35,360 bases of DNA from positions 1-35,360 of the forward strand of contig JABSSF010000006.1 in the NCBI GenBank assembly GCA_013214485.1, written 5' to 3'. Of the stretch, positions 8,015 to 16,728 are shown in pieces (position 1 is the first letter of the stretch; every line of letters starts with the position of its first letter). Origin of the DNA: Rickettsiaceae bacterium (GTDB lineage Bacteria; Pseudomonadota; Alphaproteobacteria; Rickettsiales; Rickettsiaceae). The translations under genes and the position numbers were made by a program. The notes under the pieces were generated by a model. That model was not told the origin of the DNA. It searched no databases and saw only the letters and a list, made by a program, of their open reading frames with translations.

Positions 8015-8699
8015 TAAATCGCTATTTCTTCTATCATTGCTCGTTATAACGATAAGTAATTGTTATGCAAATTTTAAATATTATCATAAAACTACCTTGC
8101 CGCTTAAGTTAGTTATTAGTAATTACGGGGTAAACAGGATAGAATTTGTTAAGCATCAAATATCACAAATTATTGTTGCTGATAATTTGCTAGATATTAA
8201 GTTGTCAGAACAAAAGAATCATTTATTTATTCAACCTAAAGTAGACGATGGAATAATAAAATTATCAGTGCTTGATGTTGTAGGAACAGCGATTGATATT
8301 GAACTAACTATAGCAGCTATAAAACCGCAAGCAATTATTATTAAAGATAAGATTGTAGATGGTGATTTACAAAATAAAAAGATGGGGCTTGAGGCAAGTT
8401 TAATGTTAAGAGCTATGATGGCTGGCAAGAAAGATAAATATTTTGTTTGTAATAATAGCAAGAAGATTAATTGGCGATCTGAGCCACAACTTAGAATAAA
8501 ACAAGAACAAATATACCGCTTTGGTAATTTGGTTGGAGCAAAGTTATTTATTAGAAATATTGCTAGGCGTAAAAATTTTTTCTTAACGAGAGATCATTTA
8601 GAAAAATTATTTCAAGATGTTGTTACTGTAAATATCAGTAGTAATATTATTTTGCCGCAAAGAGGCGTTTATGTATGGATAGTTAATAATGCTGAATAA
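8001..8699 (+). CDS. traK: Secretin-like protein TraK
   Basis: The product has 232 residues with an N-terminal signal peptide (basic MKKINK, hydrophobic LFLLSLLVITIS, cut near CYA) and beta-rich secretin-N-like repeats (LPLKLVISNYGVNRIEF is the usual TraK opening). TraK is the periplasmic/outer-membrane VirB9-like component that binds TraB and TraV. The GTG start lies inside traE (14-base overlap) and the gene overlaps traB by 11 bases. Confidence 0.85.
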   Translation: MKKINKSLFLLSLLVITISNCYANFKYYHKTTLPLKLVISNYGVNRIEFVKHQISQIIVADNLLDIKLSEQKNHLFIQPKVDDGIIKLSVLDVVGTAIDIELTIAAIKPQAIIIKDKIVDGDLQNKKMGLEASLMLRAMMAGKKDKYFVCNNSKKINWRSEPQLRIKQEQIYRFGNLVGAKLFIRNIARRKNFFLTRDHLEKLFQDVVTVNISSNIILPQRGVYVWIVNNAE

Positions 8700-9879
8700 T
8701 AACAGAATAAAAATAAAGCAAATAATATTATTGTTAGGTGTAACAGTTGGCTTAATATTTGTTGGGTTGTTAGTTATTGGTGTAATACGTAAAACAGCAA
8801 AAGTTGATAAGGATGGTAATGATTTGACTAAGCTTAAAATAGAAATGGCTTCAGCAAGTATGGATCCTGAAAAAATGTGGCGTAATTACTTTGAAACTAG
8901 TTTAAAAAAATTAGCAGCTAAATTTGAAGATCGATTAAAGCTTGCTGAAGATAATTTTTTACAACAAAAAAATGATTGGCAAGAACAAAATAAACAGCAA
9001 TTGCTTAAATATAATGAAGCATTAATGGTAGCTAAGGAAGAATTAAGCCAAGCAAAATTACAAATTGATCAGTTGAGACTAGGACAAAATAATATCGAAA
9101 TTCCAGAAGATATTGAACAGATGCCAGATTTTACAATATATAATTTTGTTAATAAATATAAATTTGATCGGCCGAAATCTAGTGAAAATTATATACCAGA
9201 AGGAGCTTATATCTCTGGTTATTTAATTTCAGGAATAGCTACTTCTACAGCTTTAAATGCTCCAGAAGAAGGGGCTGTTCCCGTAGTTATTAGAATTACT
9301 AATACAGGAAATATTGCTAAAAATTTTACCGCAGATGTAAAACAATGTCGCATAATGGGTAGTGCTTATGGTGACTTATCGTCAGAGCGGGCAATAATTA
9401 GAGCAGAGAAAATGGTTTGCACAGTAGATGATAGTTACATTACTAGTAATATAGCAGGAATAGTTCATGGCCCTGATGGAATGAATGGTATTAAGGGTCA
9501 GATAGTATCAACTAGTATTAAACATATAAAAAATGCCATGCTTGGTGGTATTATTAGTGGTTTAAGTAATAGTGCTCGGAAAGGTGATAATATGCAATTA
9601 ATCGGTGGTAATATATTAACGCCTAAGAAACAAACCTTTACTGATATTGCAAGTGATGGTGCTTTAGCTGGGACTAGTAGTGCGGCTGATAAGATAGCCG
9701 ATTATTATTTGAAAAGAGCGGAAAAGTTATCGCCAATATTAACAGTGCCTGGAGGGGTTAAAGTTGATGTTATTTTTACTAAGGGATTTTATTTTGGTGA
9801 ACTTGGGGTGCAGGAGAGAATAAAGCAAGAAAGAGTAAAAGAATCTACAGGAGATGATAAATGGTCAGAAGATTATTAA
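8689..9879 (+). CDS. traB: Conjugal transfer protein TraB (VirB10-like)
   Basis: This 396-residue protein has a cytosolic tip, one membrane helix (about residues 11-33) and a coiled-coil/linker (about 55-130, rich in Glu, Lys, Gln). Its C-terminal VirB10/TrbI beta-barrel domain includes YIPEGAYISGYLISGI and a tail near VDVIFTKGFYFG. TraB spans the envelope and couples inner-membrane energy to the outer-membrane core formed with TraK and TraV. It overlaps traK (11 bases) and traV (19 bases). It is slightly shorter than F TraB (475 residues). Confidence 0.92.
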   Translation: MLNNNRIKIKQIILLLGVTVGLIFVGLLVIGVIRKTAKVDKDGNDLTKLKIEMASASMDPEKMWRNYFETSLKKLAAKFEDRLKLAEDNFLQQKNDWQEQNKQQLLKYNEALMVAKEELSQAKLQIDQLRLGQNNIEIPEDIEQMPDFTIYNFVNKYKFDRPKSSENYIPEGAYISGYLISGIATSTALNAPEEGAVPVVIRITNTGNIAKNFTADVKQCRIMGSAYGDLSSERAIIRAEKMVCTVDDSYITSNIAGIVHGPDGMNGIKGQIVSTSIKHIKNAMLGGIISGLSNSARKGDNMQLIGGNILTPKKQTFTDIASDGALAGTSSAADKIADYYLKRAEKLSPILTVPGGVKVDVIFTKGFYFGELGVQERIKQERVKESTGDDKWSEDY

Positions 9880-10259
9880 TGTTATTATACTCGAAACGAA
9901 TGAAAAATCAGATTTTTAAGTTTGAAAATGAAGCCATTATCTTCATTAAAAAACTCTTCCGTATCACTGAATATGCAAGACTTTTTAAACTTGATACTAT
10001 CTCAATTTTCTGTTTTAAAAAAACAGGTTTTTCATTCGTTTCGGGTATATTATTGTTATCATTACCATTATCAGGATGTAGTACTTATAGTAGCAGTTTT
10101 GGTTGTGGTGATGCAAAAGGTGCTAGTTGCAGACCGATTAGTGTTGTTGATCAAATGATAGATAATGGTGAAATTCTAGAGCTACATCATACTAAATGCC
10201 GATATAAAAAATGTAGCACTTTATTAACACCAAAATTAAATGATAAAGAATCAAAATGA
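9861..10259 (+). CDS. traV: Lipoprotein TraV with palindromic element in its signal peptide
   Basis: The mature part matches TraV: a lipobox-like LPLSGCSTY followed by a short Cys-containing domain (FGCGDAKGASC, KCRYKKCSTL), the VirB7-like outer-membrane lipoprotein of the core complex. The ATG at 9861 overlaps traB. Residues 1-9 (MVRRLLMLL) and the segment ILLLSLPLSGC would join into an ordinary lipoprotein signal, but a 164-bp palindromic element (9886-10049) lies between them. It adds about 55 residues (SKRMKNQIFKFE... onward) while keeping the frame open. Whether the extended precursor is still exported is unknown. It overlaps traC as ATGA. Confidence 0.82.
   Translation: MVRRLLMLLYSKRMKNQIFKFENEAIIFIKKLFRITEYARLFKLDTISIFCFKKTGFSFVSGILLLSLPLSGCSTYSSSFGCGDAKGASCRPISVVDQMIDNGEILELHHTKCRYKKCSTLLTPKLNDKESK
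9886..10049 (+). repeat. Palindromic element copy 1 (in traV)
   Basis: Terminal inverted repeats ATACTCGAAACGAATGAAAA and its near-complement ending TTTCATTCGTTTCGGGTAT bound a 164-bp element. The interior shares long stretches with copies 3 and 4 (TTAAGTTTGAAAAT, CATTATCTTCATT, CTTCCGTATC, ATATGCAAGA). It is inserted inside the traV signal-peptide coding region. Confidence 0.88.
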
Positions 10260-12919
10260 ATTATCCAAAATTTTTAAATCATATTGCTAAAATTACTGTC
10301 TATAAGAGTTCTACTGAACGGGGCTTTGCTCCTAAAGATAAGTTAAAGCAATATGTAGCTGAGGCAACTTGCGGAGCTGGTTCTTTTAGTGATTTCTTAA
10401 TTTATGATTATTTTGATGACACAAGCAAATTATTTTTTAACAATGATGGTAGTTGTGGTTTTGTATTAGAAATTTCAGCAATAGTTGGCAGCAATCCTGA
10501 TATTGAAAAAAATTTATATTTATTTTTTAATGAGGAATTACCAAGTAAATCTTATTTACAATTTTTAATAGTGGCTTCACATAATATTGAAGATAAATTG
10601 GCAATATGGCGATCAGGTAGGAAAACTAATTCTAAAGTATTACAACGTTTAACTTCTTATCGTGAAACTTTTATTTATGATAGGTCAATTCAGTTTGGCA
10701 ATAATGATGGTAGGATAACAAGAAATTTTAAAATCTATCTTGCATTTAGCACTAATGCTAATAAAGATTTACAAGGTTTATTACGTTTCCAACAGAAATT
10801 ATATAAGAAGTTAGCTACTGAAAATTTAAATCCTTATATATGCAATGCTAGTGATTTGATCTTTGTGGTTCAAGATTTATTACAAATGCAACTTCAAGCA
10901 AAAAGTAAAGAGCAATATGATCCATTAAATATTTTGTCTAATCAAATGACTAAGCCAACAGAAACAATAAATATTACGAATGATAGAATAGAAAATCAAG
11001 AGACAGAAATCATTACCAGATTATTTTATTTGAGTAAATTACCAAAAGAATGGTCATTATCAGCAATGATTAATCTTCTTGGTAGTGAGACAAAATCTAT
11101 TCCTGCGAGATTTGCAATTAGTTATATTGTGGCTAATAATATAGCTGATGCTGAGGCAATGAAAATAGTTAGTAAAGGTAAACGAGTAATCCATGCAGCT
11201 GAGCAATGGTATGCTAGAAATGATTATAATTTAAAACGGGAAGCAAGTAGTTGGCAATCAATTATTAGTAGATTTAAAAATGGCGAAAAATTTTTGACTG
11301 ATACAATGTCAGTACTAGTCAGTAGTCCAAAGAAAGATTTTGATAGTGCCGAAGAAATAGTAAAAAGTTTATATAATAGTCATGATTGGGAACTGAAGAT
11401 TTGTAAAAATTTACAGTTGCCTGGGTTAATAGCAATGTTACCAATGACTCAAGCAAGCTATTTTCATATTTTACAATATTTTAAATTAACAAAAATTGTT
11501 CAATCGGCGGAAACTGTAGCCAAATTACCGATACATGCTGAATGGTATGGTGTTCCTATGAGTGGTGTATTGATGATTGGAAGAAGAGGAGAGTTGTTTA
11601 ATTGGAATCCATTTTATCGTGTTGGTGGTGGTGGTAATTATAATTTATGTCTGATGGCACCACCTGGTAGTGGTAAATCATTCTTTTTACAAGAGCTTGC
11701 TACCTCATTACTGAGTACTAATGTTGCGGTATTTATTCTTGATATTGGCGGAAGTTATAAAAATATTTGTTCCTTAGTTGGTGGTGAAATGATTCGCTTT
11801 GATAAGGACAATGAAATGTCATTAAGCCCATTTGCTTCGCTTGCTAGTAGTGGAGCAATTTATGCTAAGGCAATGGAGTTATTAAATAAAAACTATGCTA
11901 TAGAAAAAATTAGCGAAATAACTGGCTTATCTGAAGATGAAATAAATTCCTTAAAAGCCAGTAATAATCAGAGTGATCATCAAGAGAAAGAAGAACAAGC
12001 AATAGAAGTGCTAAAAATTGGCCAGTATTTCGTCACTAAAGATAGCATTATTTATGCAAAAACTATTATCGGAGCTATGTGCGGGATTAATGGTGATAGT
12101 TATCGTGAAGCAATATTGGAACAAGGTATTACTATGGGTATCAAAACATATAGTAATAAACTTGATTTAACAAAATTATGTCAGTTATTAAAAACTCTGC
12201 GTAATCAAGATGATGAACTAATAGAATGTGCATCAGAAATAGCAGAAACACTTTATGCTTATAGTGAAAATGGGGTACATGGTAGGTTCTTTAAAGCAGG
12301 CAAGGAGGCAAGTTTTAAAGAGATGATGACAGTATTTGAATTTGAAGAAATAAAGGAAGATAAGTCATTGCTTTCAGTTGTTTTACAAATTATTCTAATG
12401 CAGATAAGTATGCAATTTTTATGCGGTGATCGTAGTAAAAGATTTGTGCTTATAGTTGATGAGGCTTGGATGATACTTGATTTTGCTGCTACTTTTTTAG
12501 AAAGATTTGCCAGAACGGTACGTAAATATGGTGGTAGTCTTATTACATGTGTTCAAGATTTAGGTAGTTTTAAAAAAAGTTCTGCAGCAAAGGCAGTGTT
12601 TGAATGTAGTACTTGGACAGCAATGTTGCAACAAATTGATAAAGGGCTTGATGAATTTCGCAAAGATGAAAGTTTTAAAAATTCTATTTCATTAATAGAG
12701 GGAATAAAAAAGGATCCCAATAATAAATATTCAGAAATATTGATTTGGAGCAATGGTTTAAAAATAGTTGGTAGGCTTGCTGTTGATCCTTATTCGATGG
12801 CTCTTTATTCTACTGAAGATAAAGATTATTTTTTCTTAAAAAAGCTTGAGAATCAAGGGGTAAGTAAGCATGAAGCAGTGTTAAAGTTAGCAGAAAAATA
12901 TGGCTTTAAAAATGGTTAA
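10256..12919 (+). CDS. traC: T4SS assembly ATPase TraC (VirB4-like)
   Basis: The product is 887 residues, close to F TraC (875). Walker A APPGSGKSFFLQ lies near residue 470 and Walker B FVLIVDEAWMIL near residue 730, followed by the FARTVRKYGGSLITCVQDL sensor typical of TraC/VirB4. The N-terminal half has the TraC_F_IV-like domain (LPSKSYLQFLIVASHNI). It powers pilus assembly on the cytoplasmic face. ATGA overlap with traV and a 20-base overlap with traW show translational coupling. Confidence 0.95.
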   Translation: MNYPKFLNHIAKITVYKSSTERGFAPKDKLKQYVAEATCGAGSFSDFLIYDYFDDTSKLFFNNDGSCGFVLEISAIVGSNPDIEKNLYLFFNEELPSKSYLQFLIVASHNIEDKLAIWRSGRKTNSKVLQRLTSYRETFIYDRSIQFGNNDGRITRNFKIYLAFSTNANKDLQGLLRFQQKLYKKLATENLNPYICNASDLIFVVQDLLQMQLQAKSKEQYDPLNILSNQMTKPTETINITNDRIENQETEIITRLFYLSKLPKEWSLSAMINLLGSETKSIPARFAISYIVANNIADAEAMKIVSKGKRVIHAAEQWYARNDYNLKREASSWQSIISRFKNGEKFLTDTMSVLVSSPKKDFDSAEEIVKSLYNSHDWELKICKNLQLPGLIAMLPMTQASYFHILQYFKLTKIVQSAETVAKLPIHAEWYGVPMSGVLMIGRRGELFNWNPFYRVGGGGNYNLCLMAPPGSGKSFFLQELATSLLSTNVAVFILDIGGSYKNICSLVGGEMIRFDKDNEMSLSPFASLASSGAIYAKAMELLNKNYAIEKISEITGLSEDEINSLKASNNQSDHQEKEEQAIEVLKIGQYFVTKDSIIYAKTIIGAMCGINGDSYREAILEQGITMGIKTYSNKLDLTKLCQLLKTLRNQDDELIECASEIAETLYAYSENGVHGRFFKAGKEASFKEMMTVFEFEEIKEDKSLLSVVLQIILMQISMQFLCGDRSKRFVLIVDEAWMILDFAATFLERFARTVRKYGGSLITCVQDLGSFKKSSAAKAVFECSTWTAMLQQIDKGLDEFRKDESFKNSISLIEGIKKDPNNKYSEILIWSNGLKIVGRLAVDPYSMALYSTEDKDYFFLKKLENQGVSKHEAVLKLAEKYGFKNG

Positions 12920-13562
12920 ACTATTGACCAAAATAATGTTAATAAATTTGTTATTCATAAATATTGTAAATGCCAAAGATTTTGGTAAAAGACAAACATC
13001 ATTTCCAATAGCAGAAGAGGGATTTACTTTGATGATAAAGCGGAAATTACAGAATTTAGATTTAGCAAGAGAGAAAGAAAAAATGTTACAAAAAATGAAT
13101 GCTAGGATAGCAAGGCCAAGAATTATAAAACAAATACCTATAGCTACTAGAAGCAGACAATATTATTATGATCCAACTTATATTTTAACTAAGGATATTA
13201 GCCTGCCAGATGGTAAATTGTTATATAAAAAAGGTACTAAAATTAATCCACTTGATCATATAGAGTTCAAGCGACGGTTATTTTTTATTGATGGTGATAA
13301 TAAAGAGCAAATTACTTGGTTAAAATCCGAATTAATCAGAAGCAAACGAAATATAGAAAATCGGATTATTTTAGTCATAGGTAATCCTATACAGCTCAAT
13401 AAAGAACTTACTAAAGAGGGGTTAGCGGATAAAGTTTATTTTGATCAAAATAATGAACTAGTAGATAAGTTTATGATTCAAGCAGTCCCTGCAAGATTAG
13501 AACAGGATGGTAATAAACTTAAGATAGAAGAGATTAAATTAGAGCAGAAAAAAACCCTGTAA
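12900..13562 (+). CDS. traW: Pilus assembly protein TraW
   Basis: This 220-residue exported protein has a signal peptide (TKIMLINLLFINIVNAKDFG, cut after NA) and the TraW landmarks: the N-terminal FGxRxTxFPIAEEGF motif, YYYDPTY in the middle and the C-terminal YFDQN-x-ELVDKFMIQAVPARLEQ. TraW acts in the periplasm with TrbC and TraU in F-pilus assembly. It overlaps traC. It ends in a strong hairpin (13554-13583) followed by the only sizeable gap inside the operon. Confidence 0.92.
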   Translation: MALKMVKLLTKIMLINLLFINIVNAKDFGKRQTSFPIAEEGFTLMIKRKLQNLDLAREKEKMLQKMNARIARPRIIKQIPIATRSRQYYYDPTYILTKDISLPDGKLLYKKGTKINPLDHIEFKRRLFFIDGDNKEQITWLKSELIRSKRNIENRIILVIGNPIQLNKELTKEGLADKVYFDQNNELVDKFMIQAVPARLEQDGNKLKIEEIKLEQKKTL

Positions 13563-13583
13563 TAATTAAAACTATTACAGGGT
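13554..13583. terminator. Strong hairpin at end of traW
   Basis: ACCCTGTAATA and TATTACAGGGT form a perfect 11-bp stem with an 8-base loop, overlapping the traW stop codon. On the plus strand no T-tract follows. On the minus strand the stem is followed by seven Ts, so it would work best as a terminator for antisense transcription, or as an mRNA processing/stability structure for the plus strand. Confidence 0.6.
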
Positions 13584-13747
13584 AAAAAGGAAAAATATGT
13601 CAAAACATAATATAAAAACAATTACAACAACCTGTACTTTATTAAAACCATGCTTGATTCTCTAAAAGCACAAAGCATAATCTAATGGTACTACGGTAAA
13701 AACCTTATGTCAATAGTTTATAACAAAAAAGTAAAAATATAAGTGAT

Positions 13748-14794
13748 TTGTTAAAAAACATGAATATTAATGTGATATTTATAATACAAAAATTATTATT
13801 TTTAGCAATAATAATTATACCAATGACTATTAAGGCAAACATTCAATGTAATGGTAAGTTTATAAATCCGATAACGGACATTTGTTGGAGTTGTATCATG
13901 CCTATAACTATTGGTGGTATGAGTATAGGTTCTGATAAAACAGAACCAAAAAAGCGTGATACTAAAAACCCAGATAGTCCAATTTGTTATTGCAGGCGTA
14001 ATAATATATTAGTACCAGGATTAACTGTTGGTTTTTTTGAGCCAATAAGATTAGTAGATATTACTAGAACACCGTTTTGCATGATTAATCTTGGTGGAGT
14101 AGAGCTTGGTTCTGATAAGAAAAGAATTAGTAGTTTTAATCATTCTTATGATGGACGCCATGTTCATGATAGTTTTTATCATCTCCATTATTATATTTAT
14201 CCATTAATTTATTGGTTAGAGTTGCTAACAGACTTTGCTTGTTTGGAGAAAAGTAAGTTTGATGTTGCTTATATGAGTGAATTTGATGTTAGTTGGAACG
14301 ATGAAAAATTACAAGCATTGTTAAATCCTGAGAGTTTTTTATTTGGTAATCCTTTGGCGCAAGGGATTTGCAGTTTAGATTGCGCTGCAGCAACTTTTTC
14401 TATGCCGTTGGATAATTTATTTTGGTGTGCTGGTTGTCTTGGTAATATGTATCCATTTAGTGGAGCAAATGCTGACCATGTTGGTGGAGTGCAATCAAGT
14501 AGTCTACTTACAATGCGAATTCTTGCTAAAATGCATCGTATAGGTCTTGGTTATGAGACTGCAACAAATAGCTGTAAAATTAACGGCGCTTTATGTCGTA
14601 GCCCTCGTAGATTTACCATTAAGAAAAGTCAATATAAATTACAGATGGTTAATCCAAAGTCTTCAGCATCAACAATAGGTTGTTGGCCGATAGGTCTTAC
14701 AGATATGGCTTATAGTAGTTATAATGAATATCCAAATGATGGACAAGATTGGGGGTACTTGATATGGAGGAAAAGAAATTGCTGCTTATTTTAA
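13748..14794 (+). CDS. traU: Mating-pair/pilus assembly protein TraU
   Basis: The product is 348 residues (F TraU is 330), with an N-terminal signal peptide (LLFLAIIIIPMTIKA) and the Cys-rich body typical of TraU: CNGKFINPITDICWSC, CYCRRNN, QGICSLDCAA, FWCAGCLGNMYP, ending WGYLIWRKRNCCLF. Disulphides are probably formed in the periplasm with help from TraF/TrbB-type proteins. The ORF begins at TTG; ATG 13760 is the likelier start. A 185-base gap with a hairpin precedes it, unusual in this tight operon. Confidence 0.94.
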   Translation: MLKNMNINVIFIIQKLLFLAIIIIPMTIKANIQCNGKFINPITDICWSCIMPITIGGMSIGSDKTEPKKRDTKNPDSPICYCRRNNILVPGLTVGFFEPIRLVDITRTPFCMINLGGVELGSDKKRISSFNHSYDGRHVHDSFYHLHYYIYPLIYWLELLTDFACLEKSKFDVAYMSEFDVSWNDEKLQALLNPESFLFGNPLAQGICSLDCAAATFSMPLDNLFWCAGCLGNMYPFSGANADHVGGVQSSSLLTMRILAKMHRIGLGYETATNSCKINGALCRSPRRFTIKKSQYKLQMVNPKSSASTIGCWPIGLTDMAYSSYNEYPNDGQDWGYLIWRKRNCCLF

Positions 14795-15552
14795 GGAAAT
14801 GTTGGAAGATCATCTTTTTTGACCATTTTTGCGTCGTACCCGTCCTCAAATCCTCACGTACCACACAGTACGCTGCGGTTTTGCAGGTGGATACTTCTAA
14901 AACTGATGCAAAAAATTTTGATCTTACAGCACTCCTTTTAAGGCAAAAGCTTAGGAAATATTTTCTAATTATTTTGTTATTAATATCTTGTATTAATAAT
15001 AGTTTTGCAAAAGAGGCGATGGCAGGAGATAAAATTTGGATAAATGATATAGGTACTAAAGCAAGAAAAGAAATATTTAAATCTTTAGAGCAGAAATATC
15101 AACGACTAAAAGGCTTACAAGTTAGATCAGGTGAAATTAATAAAAGAGATGCTACTTTACAAGAAAATGACTTGTTAAGAGTATTTGTTAGTAGTTCGAT
15201 GAGTAGTGAAAATTTACAAGCTTATTTACAAATGGCAAAAAAATATCAAGCAATATTAGTATTTAATGGTTTGCCAGGTGGGAGTTTTAAAGAGCTTGCT
15301 AAAATAATTATTAAAATTACAGAAAATAAAGATCGAGTAAATATTCAGATAGACGATGTTGCATTTAGAAAATTTAAAGTTAATTCTGTGCCAACAATTA
15401 TTTTAAGTAAGGAAAATTGGCTTGGATTTAAGGAGGATGAAGAATTAATTTTTGATAAAGTTGTAGGTAATATTCCAATTGTAAAAGCTCTCAAGCTATT
15501 TGCAGAAAATGGTGATTTGAAATTATTAGCTGAAAAAAGATTACAAAGATAA
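14764..15552 (+). CDS. trbC: Pilus assembly protein TrbC with palindrome in N-terminus
   Basis: The C-terminal 180 residues match TrbC: LLRVFVSSSMSSENLQAYLQMAKKY, LVFNGLPGGSFKELA and VNSVPTIILS, a thioredoxin-like periplasmic fold working with TraW. A normal signal peptide (LRKYFLIILLLISCINNSFA) begins only about 60 residues into the ORF. Upstream of it lies a GC-rich palindromic insert (14806-14925) read as FFDHFCVVPVLKSSRTT onward. The ORF track starts at TTG 14749; ATG 14764, inside traU, is the first ATG. The native start codon was probably displaced by the insert. The stop is adjacent to the next GTG start. Confidence 0.85.
   Translation: MEEKKLLLILRKCWKIIFFDHFCVVPVLKSSRTTQYAAVLQVDTSKTDAKNFDLTALLLRQKLRKYFLIILLLISCINNSFAKEAMAGDKIWINDIGTKARKEIFKSLEQKYQRLKGLQVRSGEINKRDATLQENDLLRVFVSSSMSSENLQAYLQMAKKYQAILVFNGLPGGSFKELAKIIIKITENKDRVNIQIDDVAFRKFKVNSVPTIILSKENWLGFKEDEELIFDKVVGNIPIVKALKLFAENGDLKLLAEKRLQR
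14806..14925 (+). repeat. GC-rich palindromic insert in trbC
   Basis: Ends AAGATCA...TTTTTGCGTC and GATGCAAAAAATTTTGATCTT are imperfect inverted repeats. The core (CGTCGTACCCGTCCTC, CACGTACCACACAGTACG, GCTGCGG) is about half GC, against roughly 30 percent in flanking genes. It is unrelated in sequence to the 165-bp family but sits in the same kind of place, just before a signal peptide. It resembles the small palindromic repeats of Rickettsiales genomes; I do not assign a numbered family. Confidence 0.75.
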
Positions 15553-16728
15553 GTGAGAAGATTATATCTAAAAGGAATTCTAATATACCCAAGACGAATG
15601 AAAAGTTGGGTTTTTAAAGAAAAAGTAATTAGACTAGTATCAAAGCAAAAAAGCTCAGCATATTCAGTATATGGAAAGGTTTTTTTGATGAAGATAATTG
15701 TTCTAATTTTCAAACTTAAAAAATCTAAGTTTTCATTCGTCTTGGGTATATTATTATTATTAGCTACAGAAGTAGTAGCAAAATATCAAGATGTAACTAC
15801 AAAAACTCAGGTAAATAAAGTAACGAATTTGTTTAAAAATAATATTTCTGGCCGTAAGGAGTTAGATAATAATTTAGGGAAAATGCAAAATTCTGCAATT
15901 ATGCAATCAAAAAGAGGGGAACAAAAATTTATCGATTTAATGGCAAATAAATCAGAGATGCAAAACAAGAAAAAACAACTAACAGCGATAAATACGCTTG
16001 ATTTGACTGCTGAAGGTAGAAAAGAAAGTAATAATCATAAATGGGTAAATAAAGGTTTAGTTGATATTAATGATTCGTCTAATTTGCAACGAAAAATATA
16101 TGCTGATCAAGTAGGTAAAAAGGCAAATGCTAGATTAAGTAATATGCTCAATAATTTTAAATCCTATTTACTTGGTTGTAAGAAAACAGAGGGAAACAAA
16201 ATAGCCAAGCCTAAATATGAGGTTCAAGTGAAAGAGGAAATATTAGCTGAGAATCAGACTAAATATCATCCTAAATTTTGTGAATATAGACAAAATAAAT
16301 ATAATTGTCGTAATGTTTTGCATGCTACATGTCAGCAAAGAGCTATGAAATGGGAAGCATGGCAAGGTACCAGGGCAAAAATATTTTCAGGAAGTTATAT
16401 TAGATGGCATCGTTTCCACTGGCTTGAAGAACTGGGAGATCATTGGAAGAAAGATAAAAGAAAACATAGGAAATATAATCTACATTTAAAGGGTGATGGT
16501 GCAACTTGCCAGGAGATTGCTAATTTTATTGCTAGAGAAAAAGGTAAGAGAGCTGGCCATGTAAGGGTGGTAAAAATTAATAGTAGAGGAGAAAATGGTT
16601 TATTTGGAGCAGGGATACGTCATAGATTTATTGCAGGAACATATACGGTAGATTATCAATATCGTGATGGTGAAGAAATTTGTGTTAAGTGGCAGGAGGA
16701 ATGGCAAGAGCAATGTCGTTTAGAGTAA
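15553..16728 (+). CDS. Exported Cys-containing protein, probable N-terminal half of TraN
   Basis: This 391-residue product starts at GTG one base after the trbC stop. MRRLYLKGIL plus LLLLATEVVAKYQ would form a signal peptide, but a 173-bp palindromic element (15581-15753) separates the two parts. The mature region has a Lys/Asn-rich linker (about residues 90-230) and a Cys-containing domain (CEYRQNKYNCRNVLHATC, GATCQEIANF, GEEICVKWQEEWQEQCRLE). That last motif, W-x3-W-x2-QC, resembles the segment that normally precedes the central TraN domain, and the next gene begins with that domain. I therefore read it as a detached TraN N-half, though a separate exported protein is possible. Confidence 0.6.
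   Translation: MRRLYLKGILIYPRRMKSWVFKEKVIRLVSKQKSSAYSVYGKVFLMKIIVLIFKLKKSKFSFVLGILLLLATEVVAKYQDVTTKTQVNKVTNLFKNNISGRKELDNNLGKMQNSAIMQSKRGEQKFIDLMANKSEMQNKKKQLTAINTLDLTAEGRKESNNHKWVNKGLVDINDSSNLQRKIYADQVGKKANARLSNMLNNFKSYLLGCKKTEGNKIAKPKYEVQVKEEILAENQTKYHPKFCEYRQNKYNCRNVLHATCQQRAMKWEAWQGTRAKIFSGSYIRWHRFHWLEELGDHWKKDKRKHRKYNLHLKGDGATCQEIANFIAREKGKRAGHVRVVKINSRGENGLFGAGIRHRFIAGTYTVDYQYRDGEEICVKWQEEWQEQCRLE
15581..15753 (-). repeat. Palindromic element copy 2 (inverted, before TraN N-half)
   Basis: Perfect 20-bp terminal inverted repeats TAATATACCCAAGACGAATG and complement bound a 173-bp element. Its interior matches copies 1, 3 and 4 only when reverse-complemented (TTTTTTAAGTTTGAAAAT, TTATCTTCATC, CTGAATATGC), so it is inserted in the opposite orientation. 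It lies in the signal-peptide coding region and remains open in the host frame. Confidence 0.88.

Noticed and set aside
13597-13665. 22-codon ORF with AAGG upstream in the traW-traU gap
   Set aside because: The peptide has no recognisable features and AT-rich sequence gives such ORFs by chance; too weak to annotate.
15345-15713. 122-residue minus-strand ORF over trbC and element copy 2
   Set aside because: It is antisense to trbC. Its first part is the element's opposite-strand reading, useful as evidence for element coding capacity but not a gene.
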